Origin: Chinchilla lanigera
Lineage: Eukaryota; Chordata; Mammalia; Rodentia; Chinchillidae
Assembly: GCF_000276665.1 (NCBI RefSeq)
Contig: NW_004955473.1
Span: forward strand, 8,733,464 to 8,797,463
Direction of reading: 5' to 3'
DNA: 64,000 bases
Part shown: positions 52,121-62,831 of the stretch, one piece after another
How the letters are laid out: the number at the start of each line of letters is the position of its first letter
Numbering within the stretch: the first letter of the stretch is position 1
Made by a program: the position numbers and the translations under genes
The notes under the pieces: model-generated
What the model was told of the DNA's origin: nothing
Seen by the model: the letters and a program-made list of their open reading frames with translations, nothing else
The model's database searches: none

Positions 52121-53110
52121 TTAAGACTGAAAGTTTAAAACAGTTTTAAAATGCTGCATATGTCAGAGAATCAGGCAAATGTGACATCATCAAAGGAAAA
52201 TCTAAGCTCCAATAAACAATTTCAAGGAAATGGAGATATACGAATTGGCTAAAGAATAAGTTTAGGTATTGAAAAGAGATCAAGAAAATGAGAGGAAGTA
52301 CAGATAGATAACTAAAGTAAGTGAGAAAATGAATAAAATGAAAAGTTTAAAAAGAAAATAGAAAACATGAAAATTAAACAAAAATCATGGCTCTGCTGCA
52401 TAAAAAGCTGAAATGAAAATATCAACAGTTTTAATACAGACTCAATAATGCAAATGAAAGAATTAGCAAACTTGAAGACAGATCATTGGAAATTACCCAG
52501 TTGAAAGAAGAAACTCCATCAGGCTTGCAAATATATGAGTTATGAAACTGTGCAAAGGAGGGGGCAGCCAAAGATGCAGAAAGTTTATAAAATATATACT
52601 TCTAAAACCTTCCTAAATCTTGGCAAAACAGCAGATTCAAATGGTCTCTAAAAATGTGGAAAATGCTTAATATCATCCTCCATCAGGGAAATGCAGATTA
52701 AGACTACATTGATATTATATCACTCAATTAGAATGGCTATTAGAAGGGCTGGGGATTTAGCTCAGAAGCACAGGTTGTGAGTTCGATTCCCAGTACCGGA
52801 AGAAAAGCAAAACAATGAAACAAACAAACAAAAAAAAATAGAATAGTTATTATATATGGTTATAATAATAAGAAATGCTGGTGAGAATGTAGAGAAAGTG
52901 TTACTCTTGTATATTGTTAGTTGGTATGTAAATTAGTAGAGGCATTATAAATATGGTGTGGAGATTCCTCAAGAAACTGAAAGTAGATCTACTGTAGAAC
53001 CAGCTATTCTACTTCTATGTATGTATCCAAAGGAAATTAAATCAGTCTACCAAAAAGATGCCTGTGTGCCCATGTTTACTTTGGAACTATTCACAGGAGG
53101 TAAGATTTGA
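52120..53110 (+). mobile_element. HAL1/L1 remnant
   Basis: 52180-52560 is A-rich with ORF1 coiled-coil style wording ('tttcaaggaaatggagatat', 'aaagaattagcaaacttgaa'). 52690-53110 is the ORF2 3' part in sense ('gaaatgcagattaagactac', 'gctggtgagaatgtagagaa', 'tatgtatccaaaggaaatta', 'tttggaactattcacagg'). No frame is intact. An ID SINE is inserted. Confidence 0.65.
52743..52838 (+). mobile_element. ID-type SINE with internal deletion
   Basis: 'agggctggggatttagctca' runs into 'gaagcacaggttgtgagttc'. About two dozen bases between the A and B boxes (the CGCCTGCCTGGCAAGCGC region) are missing. Imperfect flanks tagaatggctatta (52729-52742) and tagaatagttatta (52839-52852) mark the insertion. Confidence 0.92.
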
Positions 53111-53389
53111 ATCATTATAGGTTCTCATCCATAGATTAATGCAAAAAAATTTGTAAAAAATTATATAAATTAAAAATAAATAAAAAATGAAAGCAAACTT
53201 GCCAATTTCTGAAGTAGCTCTGGAAGTTCTTTCCATGTGTATCTTTTAGGGCATTATCCTGGATGCCTTGCTTAGATTGATTAAAAACTTACTTCTATAG
53301 CTTTACTGAAAGGAACAGTTAATGATTACTTCTTTGATCAATCTTGCATGTCTCTATTTGTTTTCCTGAGAAACCACTTTGAAGACACC
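53111..53389. other. AT-rich DNA
   Basis: No gene. It is probably L1 3' sequence continuing towards the tail at 53.4-53.57 kb. Confidence 0.4.
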
Positions 53390-53570
53390 AATACATAATA
53401 CCATAACCATTGTTAATTTCCTACCACTTTGTCTGTAACTCTATATTGCTTGTATTGTTCTTATGCTATTTTGCTATTTTGTAAATGGATGTCTGTTTGT
53501 TAATATGTTTACCTTTTTTAGTTTTAAAATAATTTTTTAAATAAATTTTTTTAAAAAAATTTTTCAGAAA
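53390..53570 (+). mobile_element. L1 3' end
   Basis: 'ctaccactttgtctgtaact', 'ttgcttgtattgttcttatg' and 'gatgtctgtttgttaatatg' followed by an A/T-rich tail. The same end occurs at 61626-61750, and in antisense at about 39055-39180. Confidence 0.6.
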
Positions 53571-53574
53571 ACTT

Positions 53575-53880
53575 CTTTTTAATGATAATTTTGACTTTAG
53601 AGAAGAATCAGAAGTTGCAAATTACCAAATCTCATGAATGAAGCAGATAATGACATACTGCAACATTTTTGTGAGACTGCTTTTCCAATGGAGGAGGTAC
53701 TCAGCATCATTCACTGTGTTTTCAACTAAATTCACAGAGACATGAAAGATTTTCAGAAAAGCCTTAGAAAGTGGTATGAATGATTAGATGAGTGTTTTCA
53801 AAGTGAGGGAGAGTATTTCTTTTGAGGGAGAATTTGAAGGGGATTAATGATAAGTGCCCACTTTAATAAATTTTTAAAAT
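53575..53880. mobile_element. Mariner-like remnant, copy 2
   Basis: Collinear with 26385-26690: 'attttgactttagagaagaa' against 'cattctgactttggggaaaa', 'accaaatctcatgaatgaag' against 'acaagatctggtgagtaagg', and 'tttgaaggggattaatgata' against 'tttgaaggggattaatggca'. There is no intact frame. Confidence 0.4.
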
Positions 53881-54420
53881 TTAAATATTTTCTATATATT
53901 TTGGTCACTTTATATATGATTATCTCAAAAATACGGAAAGTATTTGACAAAATTCAACATCATTTCTTGATAAAAACCCACTATTCAGGCATAGAACAAA
54001 TACATCTCACACAAATACATCATACATGAAAAGCCTACAGATACAGCAATCTAAAATATTAAAATCAGAATTTCAGAGAGACATATGAATTCCAATGTTC
54101 ACTGTAGTATTATGCACAATAGTCAGGATATGAAAGGAACCTAAATGTACATCGTCAGATGAACAGTTGAAAAATGTTGTGTAAATAAATGATGGAATAC
54201 TATTCAGGTATAGTGATAGTAAAAATATTATTTGTCACAACATGGATGAACTTGGAGGATATTACGCTAAGCGGAATAAATCAAAGGACAAGTGCCACAT
54301 GATATCACTTTTACCTGACATGGGCGTGTCAAGATCATGCGAGTAAAGAACAGAATGATCATTAAGGGAGGATCAGGAAGAGGATATATAGGAAATGGAG
54401 TTATGTTTATAAAAGGTTGA
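53870..54420 (+). mobile_element. L1 ORF2 fragment, rearranged
   Basis: The left part reads like reverse-transcriptase coding DNA ('agtatttgacaaaattcaac', 'atcatttcttgataaaaacc'). From about 54090 it reads like the ORF2 3' end ('actgtagtattatgcacaat', 'gatggaatactattcaggta', 'catggatgaacttggaggat'). The middle is deleted. The 60-codon frame at 53847-54029 is part of this relic. Confidence 0.7.
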
Positions 54421-54679
54421 AAATTTCAGTTACTCGAAATAATTATTATTCATGATTTATTTACATAAAGATGATTACAATAAATATTAGATTGTATATT
54501 TCAAAACTGCTAAAATAATATGTGCTAAATCTAAATGTTTTCACTAAACATACTAAGCATATGAGGTGATGTACTTGTTAATTAGCCAGATTCAGTCAAT
54601 ATACAGTGTAAATATAAAATATTACAATGTATCTTATAAAAACATGAAATTGTTACTGTGCAATTAACAATAAATGTAA
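54421..54679. other. AT-rich DNA
   Basis: Nothing recognisable. Confidence 0.4.
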
Positions 54680-55085
54680 AAATAATAAAAACTAGCAAAT
54701 GGATCTAGAGCAACCCAAATATTCAGCAAGATGTAGTAGATAAACTGGGATATATTTCACATAATTGAATACTCCTCAGCAATAAAATACACAAATAACT
54801 GATTTTGGAAATATAGTGTATTAATCTAAACATGTGTATAGTAAATAAGAATTGTTAAACACAAAAGAGTACATATTTTATAAAACCAATTACATGATAG
54901 TCCAAACAAAGAAATTCAGTGATTTTACTGGAAGGAGTCTTGACTGGGCAAAATGTTGAATAGGAAAGGACACCCCTGAATGTGATGAACATGTAATATT
55001 GCTCTAGGTAGTGGCTATAACAGTGTATACATAGGTAGAAAATGCTTAAGATGTATGCATTTTGCTATACAGAATTTGTGCTTTA
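54680..55085 (+). mobile_element. Old L1 (L1M-type) 3' end
   Basis: 'gagcaacccaaatattcagc', 'gaatactcctcagcaataaa' and 'tctaggtagtggctataaca' in sense order. It is heavily diverged. Confidence 0.55.
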
Positions 55086-56777
55086 ATAGAAAATGGAAAA
55101 ATACAAAACAGTAAAGCGGCAGATATCTAGACAAAGATTACTTATGCAAGATGTAGTCAATGTTATGTTCAGGAATTACCTATATAACATTTATATTTGC
55201 TAGATTGTAATATGTATGGATATGGATCTTGTTCATTATTATTTTTCATCTTAAAATATATTTAAATCGTGTATTTCTTTTGCTATGGAATTGCTAATGC
55301 CTAAGGAAACACTTTTGCAGCTCTCTTCAAATAAATTATTGGCTTGGCAGATTGCAAGATATTTATTTAAGAATTTCTCAATCAGAGGTTGATAGTTAAG
55401 TTTAATAACTTGATCTCTTTTAAATTATGAATTCTACAGCATCATGAAAGCCTACAACCAGTAGGCTTGTAGCCTGAATAGAAAAACCACAACCATGTTG
55501 TGTGTTTTTTAAAAATTCTTTTTACAAATATTCATACTCTGACACTAATGTTGTGTTACAATGTTTTAAAGTAAATTATTAAATATATTAGTGCAGACAC
55601 TGATAATCTCTGATTTATGTAAAGTAGGATATCTTACCTCTATTTTCCCTTTATAAAGAAACTTCTAAAATTACAGTGAGAGTCAGACAACTATATAACT
55701 ATACAGGGAGGTAAGATATGAATCAAGCCATACACAAGCACACTATATGACAAGGCACTTCAATATGAGTATCTTTATTCACATAAATTCAAGGTGACTC
55801 ATTTAAATGAACACCAATATGCCAAAGTAATTAATAACTGCTAACAATTGCATAACCTCTAATTTACAGATGGTATTTGAAGATTTTGTTTCATTTGATG
55901 ACCTATGTATTTGGACAGGTATATTTAATGAAATGTTATGCTTGTAGATGCTTGCTGTACTCCATAGTCTGATTACCTGACTAGATTAATTATGGGTGTG
56001 GCAATCTGGACTCAATTCTGAATATGAACATATCTCCTTCTTTTTGTCTTTTTGGCTATTGAGTAGTTCAACATAAGTGGATTGGCAAGGTAGTTGGAGT
56101 TTACACTTTATGTCACGAAGAACTTTAATTATAAGCACTTTTAAAGCTAACCATTACAAAAATCTACACAACATTGTACCACTTCTTTATGTCATATTTA
56201 ATAAGTTTTATAACATGTTAGATAAATATAGAATAATATTATAGAAATATAAGAAGAAAAACTCATATACACATATTGTTCTGTTTTATAAAGGTAATTG
56301 TTGTTCATATTTCCTCATATCTTTAGCACTTTGATAATGAAATATATTTCTATGTGAATACATATGGTTAAATATTTTATAATTTGCATAATATTTAAAT
56401 GGGCTTATAAATCAATATATTATTATTATTATGTTCATATTACTTTTTGTCTAAAGGTACTAGAAAAGTATTTTCATTTCAATACACAGTTTTATCTTTC
56501 AAGGTAATTATCCAATGAATATAGTGTAATTTTTTAAAATAATCAATTTTACAAGTATATTTACACTTATATTAGTGATGCTTAAATTTTCAATAATACT
56601 TCAAAATGATCTCACAAATCAATATGATATGCTATATAACTTACAAATAAATATTAGAAAATTGGTCAATGAGTAAAAGACCTAATTATGTACCTGAAGA
56701 TAATAGTTTTATATTAATAACTTTATATAGTTGTTATATAGGTAATAACTTTCATATACTTATTGTGTCTTATCTAT
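55086..56777. other. AT-rich intergenic DNA
   Basis: No gene. The only notable item is the LTR-like 32-mer at 55455-55486, listed separately. Confidence 0.5.
55455..55486 (+). repeat. 32-bp near-match to the ERV-L 5' LTR
   Basis: 'caaccagtaggcttgtagcc' plus 'tgaatagaaaaa' repeats 56900-56931 of the 5' LTR with one visible difference (gaatag/gagtag). Sequence on either side does not obviously continue the match. Confidence 0.7.
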
Positions 56778-57271
56778 TGTGATAGCTAGCTGTGGTTTCC
56801 AGCTGTACAAGAAGTGCCTAGTTGTAAAGTTTATCTCAGTTCTAGGTGATTGATTCACTGAAGATAGAAGACCCATGCGCCATGAGTATGGATGATCCCA
56901 ACCAGTAGGCTTGTAGCCTGAGTAGAAAAAAAAAAACAGGAAAGAAGAAACAAGTCCAGTTATGCTTCCTTGGAGGAGCTTTAGCCACTGCCATTGCCTT
57001 TGGATGCCCCTTTCCATGGTTCCAGCACAGACTCTTCAGGCTAAAGTACAGAATCTCCAACCTTACACCACAAACTCTCAGCTTCCCGATATGAACTTGC
57101 AGGAGACTCTGCAGGAGACTCTAAAGACTTCTGTTTTGCCTGGGTTCTTCAAATCTCCATTGTGCAGATGACACTTTTATATTCTGCCACACCTGACTCT
57201 GCAGGCAGCCAATGCAAGCTTATCTTATATATGTATATATACTTTTTCTGTTCCTCTAAGGAACACTAACA
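56778..57271 (+). repeat. ERV-L 5' LTR
   Basis: Matches 62315-62831 in order: 'tgattgattcactgaagata', 'gtaggcttgtagcctgagta', 'ctttggatgcccctttccat', 'cttttatattctgccacacc', 'tgactctgcaggcagccaat' and 'ttcctctaaggaacactaac'. Ends are set by this comparison and are approximate to a few bases. Confidence 0.85.
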
Positions 57272-57287
57272 GATGTGATACAGATTT

Positions 57288-57302
57288 TGGTATCAAGAGT
57301 GG
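57288..57302 (+). promoter_or_regulatory. ERV-L primer-binding site (tRNA-Leu type)
   Basis: tggtatcaagagtgg, 16 bases after the LTR end, resembles the complement of the 3' end of a leucine tRNA with a few changes. Leucine priming is established for ERV-L, which gives the group its letter. Confidence 0.75.
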
Positions 57303-57921
57303 CTCTTGAGATATAGAAATGTAAGGATGAATTGCTGGTCCCCACGGTTGGCATTCTTAAAGCTGCTGTGGTCTCTCTTTCTGATAATGTGAGGAATGCT
57401 TCAGTCCATACTGTGAACTGTTTAAAGTAATACACTATGTAGATACATATGACTATCCTATCTCACTTATAGTGAGATGCAAGAAATTTAGTGATGCTAT
57501 GTACAATAACTTTGAATATTTTTGAAAGAGTGAGAAGTAAAATGATGCTGGCTGGTTGCTCTTAGCATCTCTGGACAAACTCATAAAGGAAAATCATGAA
57601 CTCCAAAAATGTTTTTAAAAATCTAACGTCATCTAGGTGTAAAGATAGATTAGTAAAGGAAAATAAGAATCTCAAACATTTAAATTCTTAACTCCAGGCA
57701 CATATAAAGAATCTAAAAGTTTCTAATTGTGTTATGGAAAAAAATCTTTTCTCCTTTAGCTGCAGGGCTGAGATTGAAGGAAACCAAAAATAAGCCCTCA
57801 TAATATTACTTGTTTGATGCAACATAAAATTATCGCTCGGCTTCAAATGGTATCTGAATTAAAATTGAAGGCATAAATAAAACATGGGATGTTATTAAAA
57901 GATGGGATGCTGTGAATTGGG
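57303..57921 (+). pseudogene. ERV-L leader and gag 5' part, broken
   Basis: Between the primer site and the longest gag frame the three plus frames are closed by stops. Wording such as 'gaaaatcatgaactccaaaa' suits the coiled region of gag, but no stable frame remains. Confidence 0.5.
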
Positions 57922-58428
57922 ATGGAAGATATTTGGGAGCATCATGCTGAGGCTGGGAATACTGAGCTAAATTTTGCCAGAGGAGCCACTTCTCCATCCA
58001 CAGTGGCAAAGGTATCCTCAACCCCTCTCCCTGTGGTATTGGACTTTCTTCCTATTCCTGAGGGAACTCACCCTGTGGGGCCTGAAGCAATTAACAAGCA
58101 TGATAATGCAAGCACTCCACAGGATCCATCCTCACTGTTCACTTTTGCCTCTGGACCGACAGGAAGGCCCAAGTTCCAGAAGGTTCCTAAAGGTGAGGTC
58201 CACAGTGTTACTCATGAGGAGAACCACTATATTCCCAAAGAATTTCTTGAGTTTTTTTTAACATTTATAAGCAGAGCTCTGGTTAAGAAATATAAGAATG
58301 GATTTGAAGGGTGTGGGATAATGGTGGGAAAAACATACACTTCAATCATGCTGTTGCTCAATATAGGCCCATTAAGTAGAGATTCTGAAATTAATGTTTC
58401 AGTTTATGGAGTTAAAAAGGGGCATTAA
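57922..58428 (+). pseudogene. ERV-L gag (capsid region) remnant
   Basis: A 168-codon open frame, the longest of the provirus. It contains Y-I-P-K-E-F-L-E-F at about 104-112, where the ERV-L capsid domain begins, and G-P-L-S-R-D-S at about 147-153 near its end. It lacks the full capsid length and is followed by stops. Capsid genes of this group are related to the mouse restriction gene Fv1, but this copy is clearly truncated. Confidence 0.85.
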
Positions 58429-58910
58429 TAGTTTATTTGGCTGGTTGACAGAAATGTAGATGAAAAGATGGTCTACTATGAATGAGAATGCTGGAGTAGA
58501 TATGTCATGTAAAACCTAATCCTCTGTATTGGGATGATCCAAATTCATCCTTCATGACTACTTTAAGAAAAAGATTTGTAAGAGGAGCATCAGCATCCCT
58601 GAAGGGCTCTGTCACTGCTCTTCTCTGTGTACCAGACCTTACAGTGGGAACTACAATCACTCAGTTGGGAAACTCAGTTGGAAAATTTATACTGCTAATT
58701 TTTCTCCCATCCTTCCTCAAAGGGACAAAATATCTTTTATGTGAGAAACTGTCCTTGGGGAAAGGGAAATGATCTGATATTTAGTGTCTTATTGGACACT
58801 GGTTGTGAACTAACAATGATTCCAGGGGATCACTTGCATGGTCATGGCCCTTCAGGAAAAGTAGCCTTTATCTGGAATGATGGTGGGTTACTGTAAACTC
58901 ATCCCAGTGA
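58429..58910 (+). pseudogene. ERV-L protease region remnant
   Basis: The aspartic-protease signature D-T-G is encoded at 58795-58803, followed by C-E-L-T-M-I-P-G. The upstream 72-codon frame (58554-58772) is likely the spacer/late gag part in another frame. Stops and frameshifts separate the two. Confidence 0.8.
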
Positions 58911-59460
58911 TGACTCCAATTGGCACCAGATATGCTTTCCTTGCTTGAGCAGAATAACATGTCTCCTGGTACCTGGTAAGCAGCTATTGAGTTGGCAAAT
59001 GCCATCTTGTCCACACCTGTCCCTAATGCCCATAAGAAACAATTTAGTTTTAGCTGGCAAGGCCAACAATACTCCTTCACTGTCCTACCTCAGTATTATA
59101 TTGACTCTCCAGCCCTGTCACAGTTTTCTTTACAGGGGCCTTGCTAGTCTTTGTTTTCCATAAGGCATCACACTGGTCCGTTATATTCCTGATAATATAC
59201 TGTTTTTGCCAAGTGAGTAAGAGGTACCAACTACCCTTGACTCATTATTAAAGCATTTATGTGACAGAAGATGGGAAATAAATCCAACTAAGATTCAAGG
59301 TCTCTTCACCTCAGGGGATTTCCTAGGAGTCCAGTGGTGTGGGACATGCAAATATTCTATCTAATGTGAAGGATACATAGTTGCATACAAGCAAATAAGG
59401 CAAAATGCTTAGTAGGCATATTTGGATTTTGGAAGCAGCACATTACTCACTTATGTAATT
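58911..59460 (+). pseudogene. ERV-L reverse-transcriptase remnant
   Basis: Fragments of the palm are visible: Y-I-D-S-P-A-L-S at about 59097-59120, then the catalytic box at 59182-59199, which reads Y-I-P-D-N-I, so one of the two catalytic aspartates is replaced. The thumb region F-L-G-V-Q-W-C-G lies at about 59320-59343. The frame changes several times and much of the fingers domain is missing or scrambled. Confidence 0.82.
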
Positions 59461-59700
59461 TAATCCAGCCCATTTACTGAGTGATTCATAAAGCTGCTAT
59501 TTTTGAGTGTGGCCCAGAACAAGAGAAGGTCCTGAAATTGGCCCATGCTGCTGTTCAGGTTGCTCTGTCACTGGGGCCATACGATCAAGCAAATCCAATG
59601 GTACATGTTGTGTCAGTGCCAGATAGGGATGTTGTTTGGAGTCTCCCACAGGCTATAATAGGTGAATTTCAGTGAAGACCTTTAGAATTTTAGGGGTAAG
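59461..59700 (+). pseudogene. ERV-L RT connection/RNase H remnant
   Basis: A 64-codon frame at 59481-59675 with F-E-C-G-P-E-Q-E-K-V-L and V-S-V-P-D-R-D-V-V-W-S-L matches the join between thumb and RNase H in ERV-L pol. It ends at a stop before the active-site region. Confidence 0.85.
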
Positions 59701-60480
59701 TTTCTGATATCATCTGCAGACAGCTGCTCTCCCTTTGAAAAGTAGCTCCTGGCCCGATACCGGGCCTTAGTGAAAATGAAATGCTTGGCCATAAGACACC
59801 AGGTTCCCATGCCACCTGGCCTGCTCATCATGACCTGAATATTACCTGATGCACCAAGTCATAAAGTTATACATGCACAACAGCAGTTCATCATTAAATA
59901 AATGTAGTACAAATGTGACTGATCCTGATCAGGTCCAGGTGACACAAATAAGTAATGTGAAGAAGATGCACAATTTTCGTGGTTGCTAGCCCTGCTGTAC
60001 ATCCTACTGTCCCCCTTTAGGCAGCTGTAGACTCATATTATCATCTGATAGAGAAGAAAAAGACTAAGGCCTGGTTTAAAGATGATTCTGCTCATTTTGC
60101 AGACACCACCTAAAAGTGGACAGTTGCAGCACTACAGTCCCTTTCCAGGACATCCCCGAAGGACAGCAGTGGAGGGAAATATTCACTGTGGGCAGCACTT
60201 CTGACATTCCAATTGCTCATACATTTTGCCTGGAAGAAAAAAAATTGTGCAGATGTAGCACTTTGTACCAATTCATGGGTTGTAGCCAATGGTCTGGCTG
60301 GATTGTCGGGAACTTGCAAGGAGCATGACTGTAGAATATGTGGGGAAGAGGTATGTGGATTAACCTCTCCCTATAGCTGCAGGATATGAAAAGATTTGTG
60401 TCCCATGGAAGTACTCATCAAAAAGTGGCATTATCGTAAGAGGACTTCAATAATCAAGTGACTATTATGACCCATTCTGT
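59701..60480 (+). pseudogene. ERV-L pol, RNase H to integrase N-terminus, degraded
   Basis: Collinear position in pol with scattered short frames. A stretch at about 60020-60110 ('ctggtttaaagatgattctg') reads like the RNase H catalytic region. There is no continuous frame. Confidence 0.55.
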
Positions 60481-61260
60481 AAATAACAGTCAACCTTTCC
60501 CTTTAGCCACCCCTGTCATTGACCAATGGGTTCATAAACAAAGTGGACTTGGTGGCATGGATTGAGGCTATGCATGGTCTCAGAAATGTGGATTTCAACT
60601 CATCAAGGCTTATCTCGTTATACCCACTGCTGAATGTTGAACACATCAACAGCAGAGACCACCACTGATTGCTCAATATGGAACTACTCCTCTAGGATAA
60701 TCATACTGCAATCTGGTGGCAGGTTGATTGTATTGGACCACTTCCATCATGAAAAAGACAGTGTATTCTTCTTAATATATATACTTATTCTGTATATTAA
60801 TTTGCCTTCCCTACTTATAATACTTCTGTCAAAACTAGTATATGTGGACTTACAGAATGTCTTCTCCACCACCACCACTAATGGTGTATTCAACACAGCA
60901 TTGCTTCTGACCAAGGAACACCTTTCATGGCCAAAGAAGTGAGGCAATTGGTTTATTCTCATGAAATTTACTGGTTTTACCAAGTTCCTTGCCATCTAGA
61001 AGAAGCTAGATTGATAAAAATGTGAAAATTCTTTTTGAACATGCAGTTTCAACACCTGCTAGGCAGTGATATTCTTCAGGGCTGGGGAAAGGTTCTTCAA
61101 AAGGGTGATTATGGTTTAAATCAACAAGCATTATATGATACCACACTTGCAACGGCCAAGATTCATAGGTCCAGGAAACAAGGGGTGGAAGTGGGAATTG
61201 TGTTACTCACCATTACTCCTAGTGATCCAGTTCAGAATTTTTGCTTCCTGCTTTCACTAC
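60481..61260 (+). pseudogene. ERV-L integrase remnant
   Basis: W-W-Q-V-D at 60714-60728 carries the first catalytic aspartate. S-D-Q-G-T at about 60906-60920 carries the second, and an L-E-E near 60996-61004 sits where the catalytic glutamate falls. The C-terminal part shows L-Q-G-W-G-K-V-L-Q-K and L-T-I-T-P-S-D-P (frame 61035-61265). An in-frame stop and a frameshift at about 61020 break it, and part of the core between 60760 and 60890 is replaced or scrambled. Confidence 0.87.
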
Positions 61261-61615
61261 CATAAGTTCCTCCATATTAGAAATGATAGTTCCAGAGGAG
61301 AGAAGGTTTGCACCAGGAAGCACAATGATTCCGTTGAATTGGCAGCAAGACTTCCCCCTGATAATTTTGGACTCTTCACGCTTCTGAGTAAACAAGCTGA
61401 GAAGTGAGTTATGGTGTTGGGAGGGATGATTGATCAGACTATCAAGGAAGATATTGGACGATTAGTACACAATGAAGGGAATAAAGAATATACTTAGGGT
61501 GCAGGAGATCCCTTAGGGTCCCTTCTAGTATTAGAATGCCCTACTATTCAGATCATTTGGAAACTACAAAAACCAACACAGGCAGGACAACAAATAGCCC
61601 AAAATTTTCAGAAAT
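61261..61615 (+). pseudogene. ERV-L dUTPase remnant
   Basis: Collinear wording for a trimeric dUTPase: S-T-M-I-P-L-N-W near 61318-61341, L-P-P-D-N-F-G-L-F at about 61350-61376, then G-G-M-I-D-Q near 61420 in another frame and G-D-P-L-G at about 61507-61521. Stops break it. Its location downstream of integrase is a hallmark of ERV-L. Confidence 0.82.
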
Positions 61616-61625
61616 GAAGGCATAG

Positions 61626-61750
61626 GTTACCTTACCACTTTCTTTGTAACTCCGTACTGTCTGTACTGTTCTTTTGGTATTTTGTAAAATGTTGTCTGTC
61701 TGTTAATGTTTTCCTCCTTTTATTTTTAAAATAAAAGAAAAAGAAAAAGA
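61626..61750 (+). mobile_element. L1 3' tail inserted in the provirus
   Basis: 'ttaccactttctttgtaact', 'tgtctgtactgttcttttgg' and 'gttgtctgtctgttaatgtt', then an A-rich end (aaaataaaagaaaaag). The same sequence ends the L1 at 53.4-53.57 kb. It is a 5'-truncated L1 by inference. Confidence 0.55.
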
Positions 61751-62058
61751 ACCAGGATATTCTGAGGTTTTTGTTCAAGGTCAAGCAAATACAGAGTGGC
61801 ATGTAGAAGAAGGTAGTTATAAGTACTACCTATGACCACATGACCAGTCATAGAAATAAAGATTTTAACTGTAATTTTTCTGTCCTATTTTGGTAATACT
61901 CTTATGCATGTATACACATGTATTAAGCAGGTATCTTTACTTTTTCTCTTTGTAACATAATATTTCTAGAAAATATTGGTTCTTAAGTATTATAAAACCT
62001 ATATCACAATGTTTCAGTCAGGAAAGATTAGACGTAAGAATCATCAAAAGAAAACTTT
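61751..62058. other. Provirus 3' non-coding part
   Basis: No coding signal. It lies between the pol remnant and the 3' LTR. Confidence 0.4.
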
Positions 62059-62154
62059 AGGGGCTGGGGATTTAGCTCACCGGCAAAGCGCCTGCCTGGC
62101 AAGCGCAAGGTCGTGAGTTCAGTTCCTGGTACCGGAGAAAAACCAAAAAAAAAA
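62059..62154 (+). mobile_element. ID-type SINE inside the provirus
   Basis: 'ggggctggggatttagctca', 'gcgcctgcctggcaagcgca', 'gtcgtgagttcagttcctgg' and a (C)A14 tail. Perfect 14-bp duplication aaaagaaaacttta at 62045-62058 and 62155-62168. The body is close to the window's ID consensus, so it is relatively young. Confidence 0.97.
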
Positions 62155-62314
62155 AAAAGAAAACTTTACCTTATATTCTAGGGAAAAAATTAGTGCACTT
62201 CCATTAGTACACAGGATACTTGTGCCATGTTAGGCATAGTTATTAATTTGCTATTTTATCAGGAGAGTACTGTTAGAGGAAACATGTTTTAGTGTCAAAT
62301 CAACAAAAGTGAAT

Positions 62315-62831
62315 TGCTATAGTTAACTGTGGTGTCAAGTTAAATAAGAAATGCCTAGAAGTTTGGCTTAGCATACCAAGTCTGGATGATTGACTCACTG
62401 AAGATGCAGTACTTACCCTGAGTTTGGTTGGCCCCAATTAATAAACTTGTAGCCTGGATGGAAATCAAAGTGAAAAAAGGGGAAATCGCATTTATCCTTC
62501 TTCAGAACAGTTTTCATCTTTGCCACTTCCCTTGGAGCCCCATCTCCAGGCTTCCAGTGTAGGCTCTTCAGCCTTCCAAGACAGACTCTTAAGCTTTCCA
62601 GCACAAACTCTTTCACTTCTTTATACAGACTCAGTCAGGACTCCATAGTGAGCTCCAGGTCTTTTACTTTTGACTAGTCCTTTACATCTCCAGTGCTCAG
62701 ACAGTCTTTTTATATTCTTCCACACATGACTCTGCATGCATCTATTGTAAGCCTACCTTGCAAATGCTTTGTATATCATAATCATATGTATATATAAATA
62801 TTAAATATTTTCCTCTAGTGAACCCTTACTG
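62315..62831 (+). repeat. ERV-L 3' LTR
   Basis: Homologous to 56778-57271 in the same orientation ('tgattgactcactgaagatg', 'aaacttgtagcctggatgga', 'cttttatattcttccacaca', 'tgactctgcatgcatctatt', 'tcctctagtgaacccttact'). It is strongly diverged from the 5' LTR. The 67-codon minus frame inside it is not a gene. Confidence 0.85.

Larger units (their letters stand above)
56778..62831 (+). mobile_element. Decayed ERV-L (class III) provirus
   Basis: About 6.05 kb in the order LTR, primer site, gag, protease, reverse transcriptase, RNase H, integrase, dUTPase, LTR. A dUTPase after integrase and a tRNA-Leu-type primer site are typical of ERV-L. No env is visible, as usual for ERV-L. Many stops and frameshifts break gag and pol, and the two LTRs are strongly diverged, so it is old and inactive. 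It contains an ID SINE (62059-62154) and probably an L1 3' tail (61626-61750). Confidence 0.93.
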
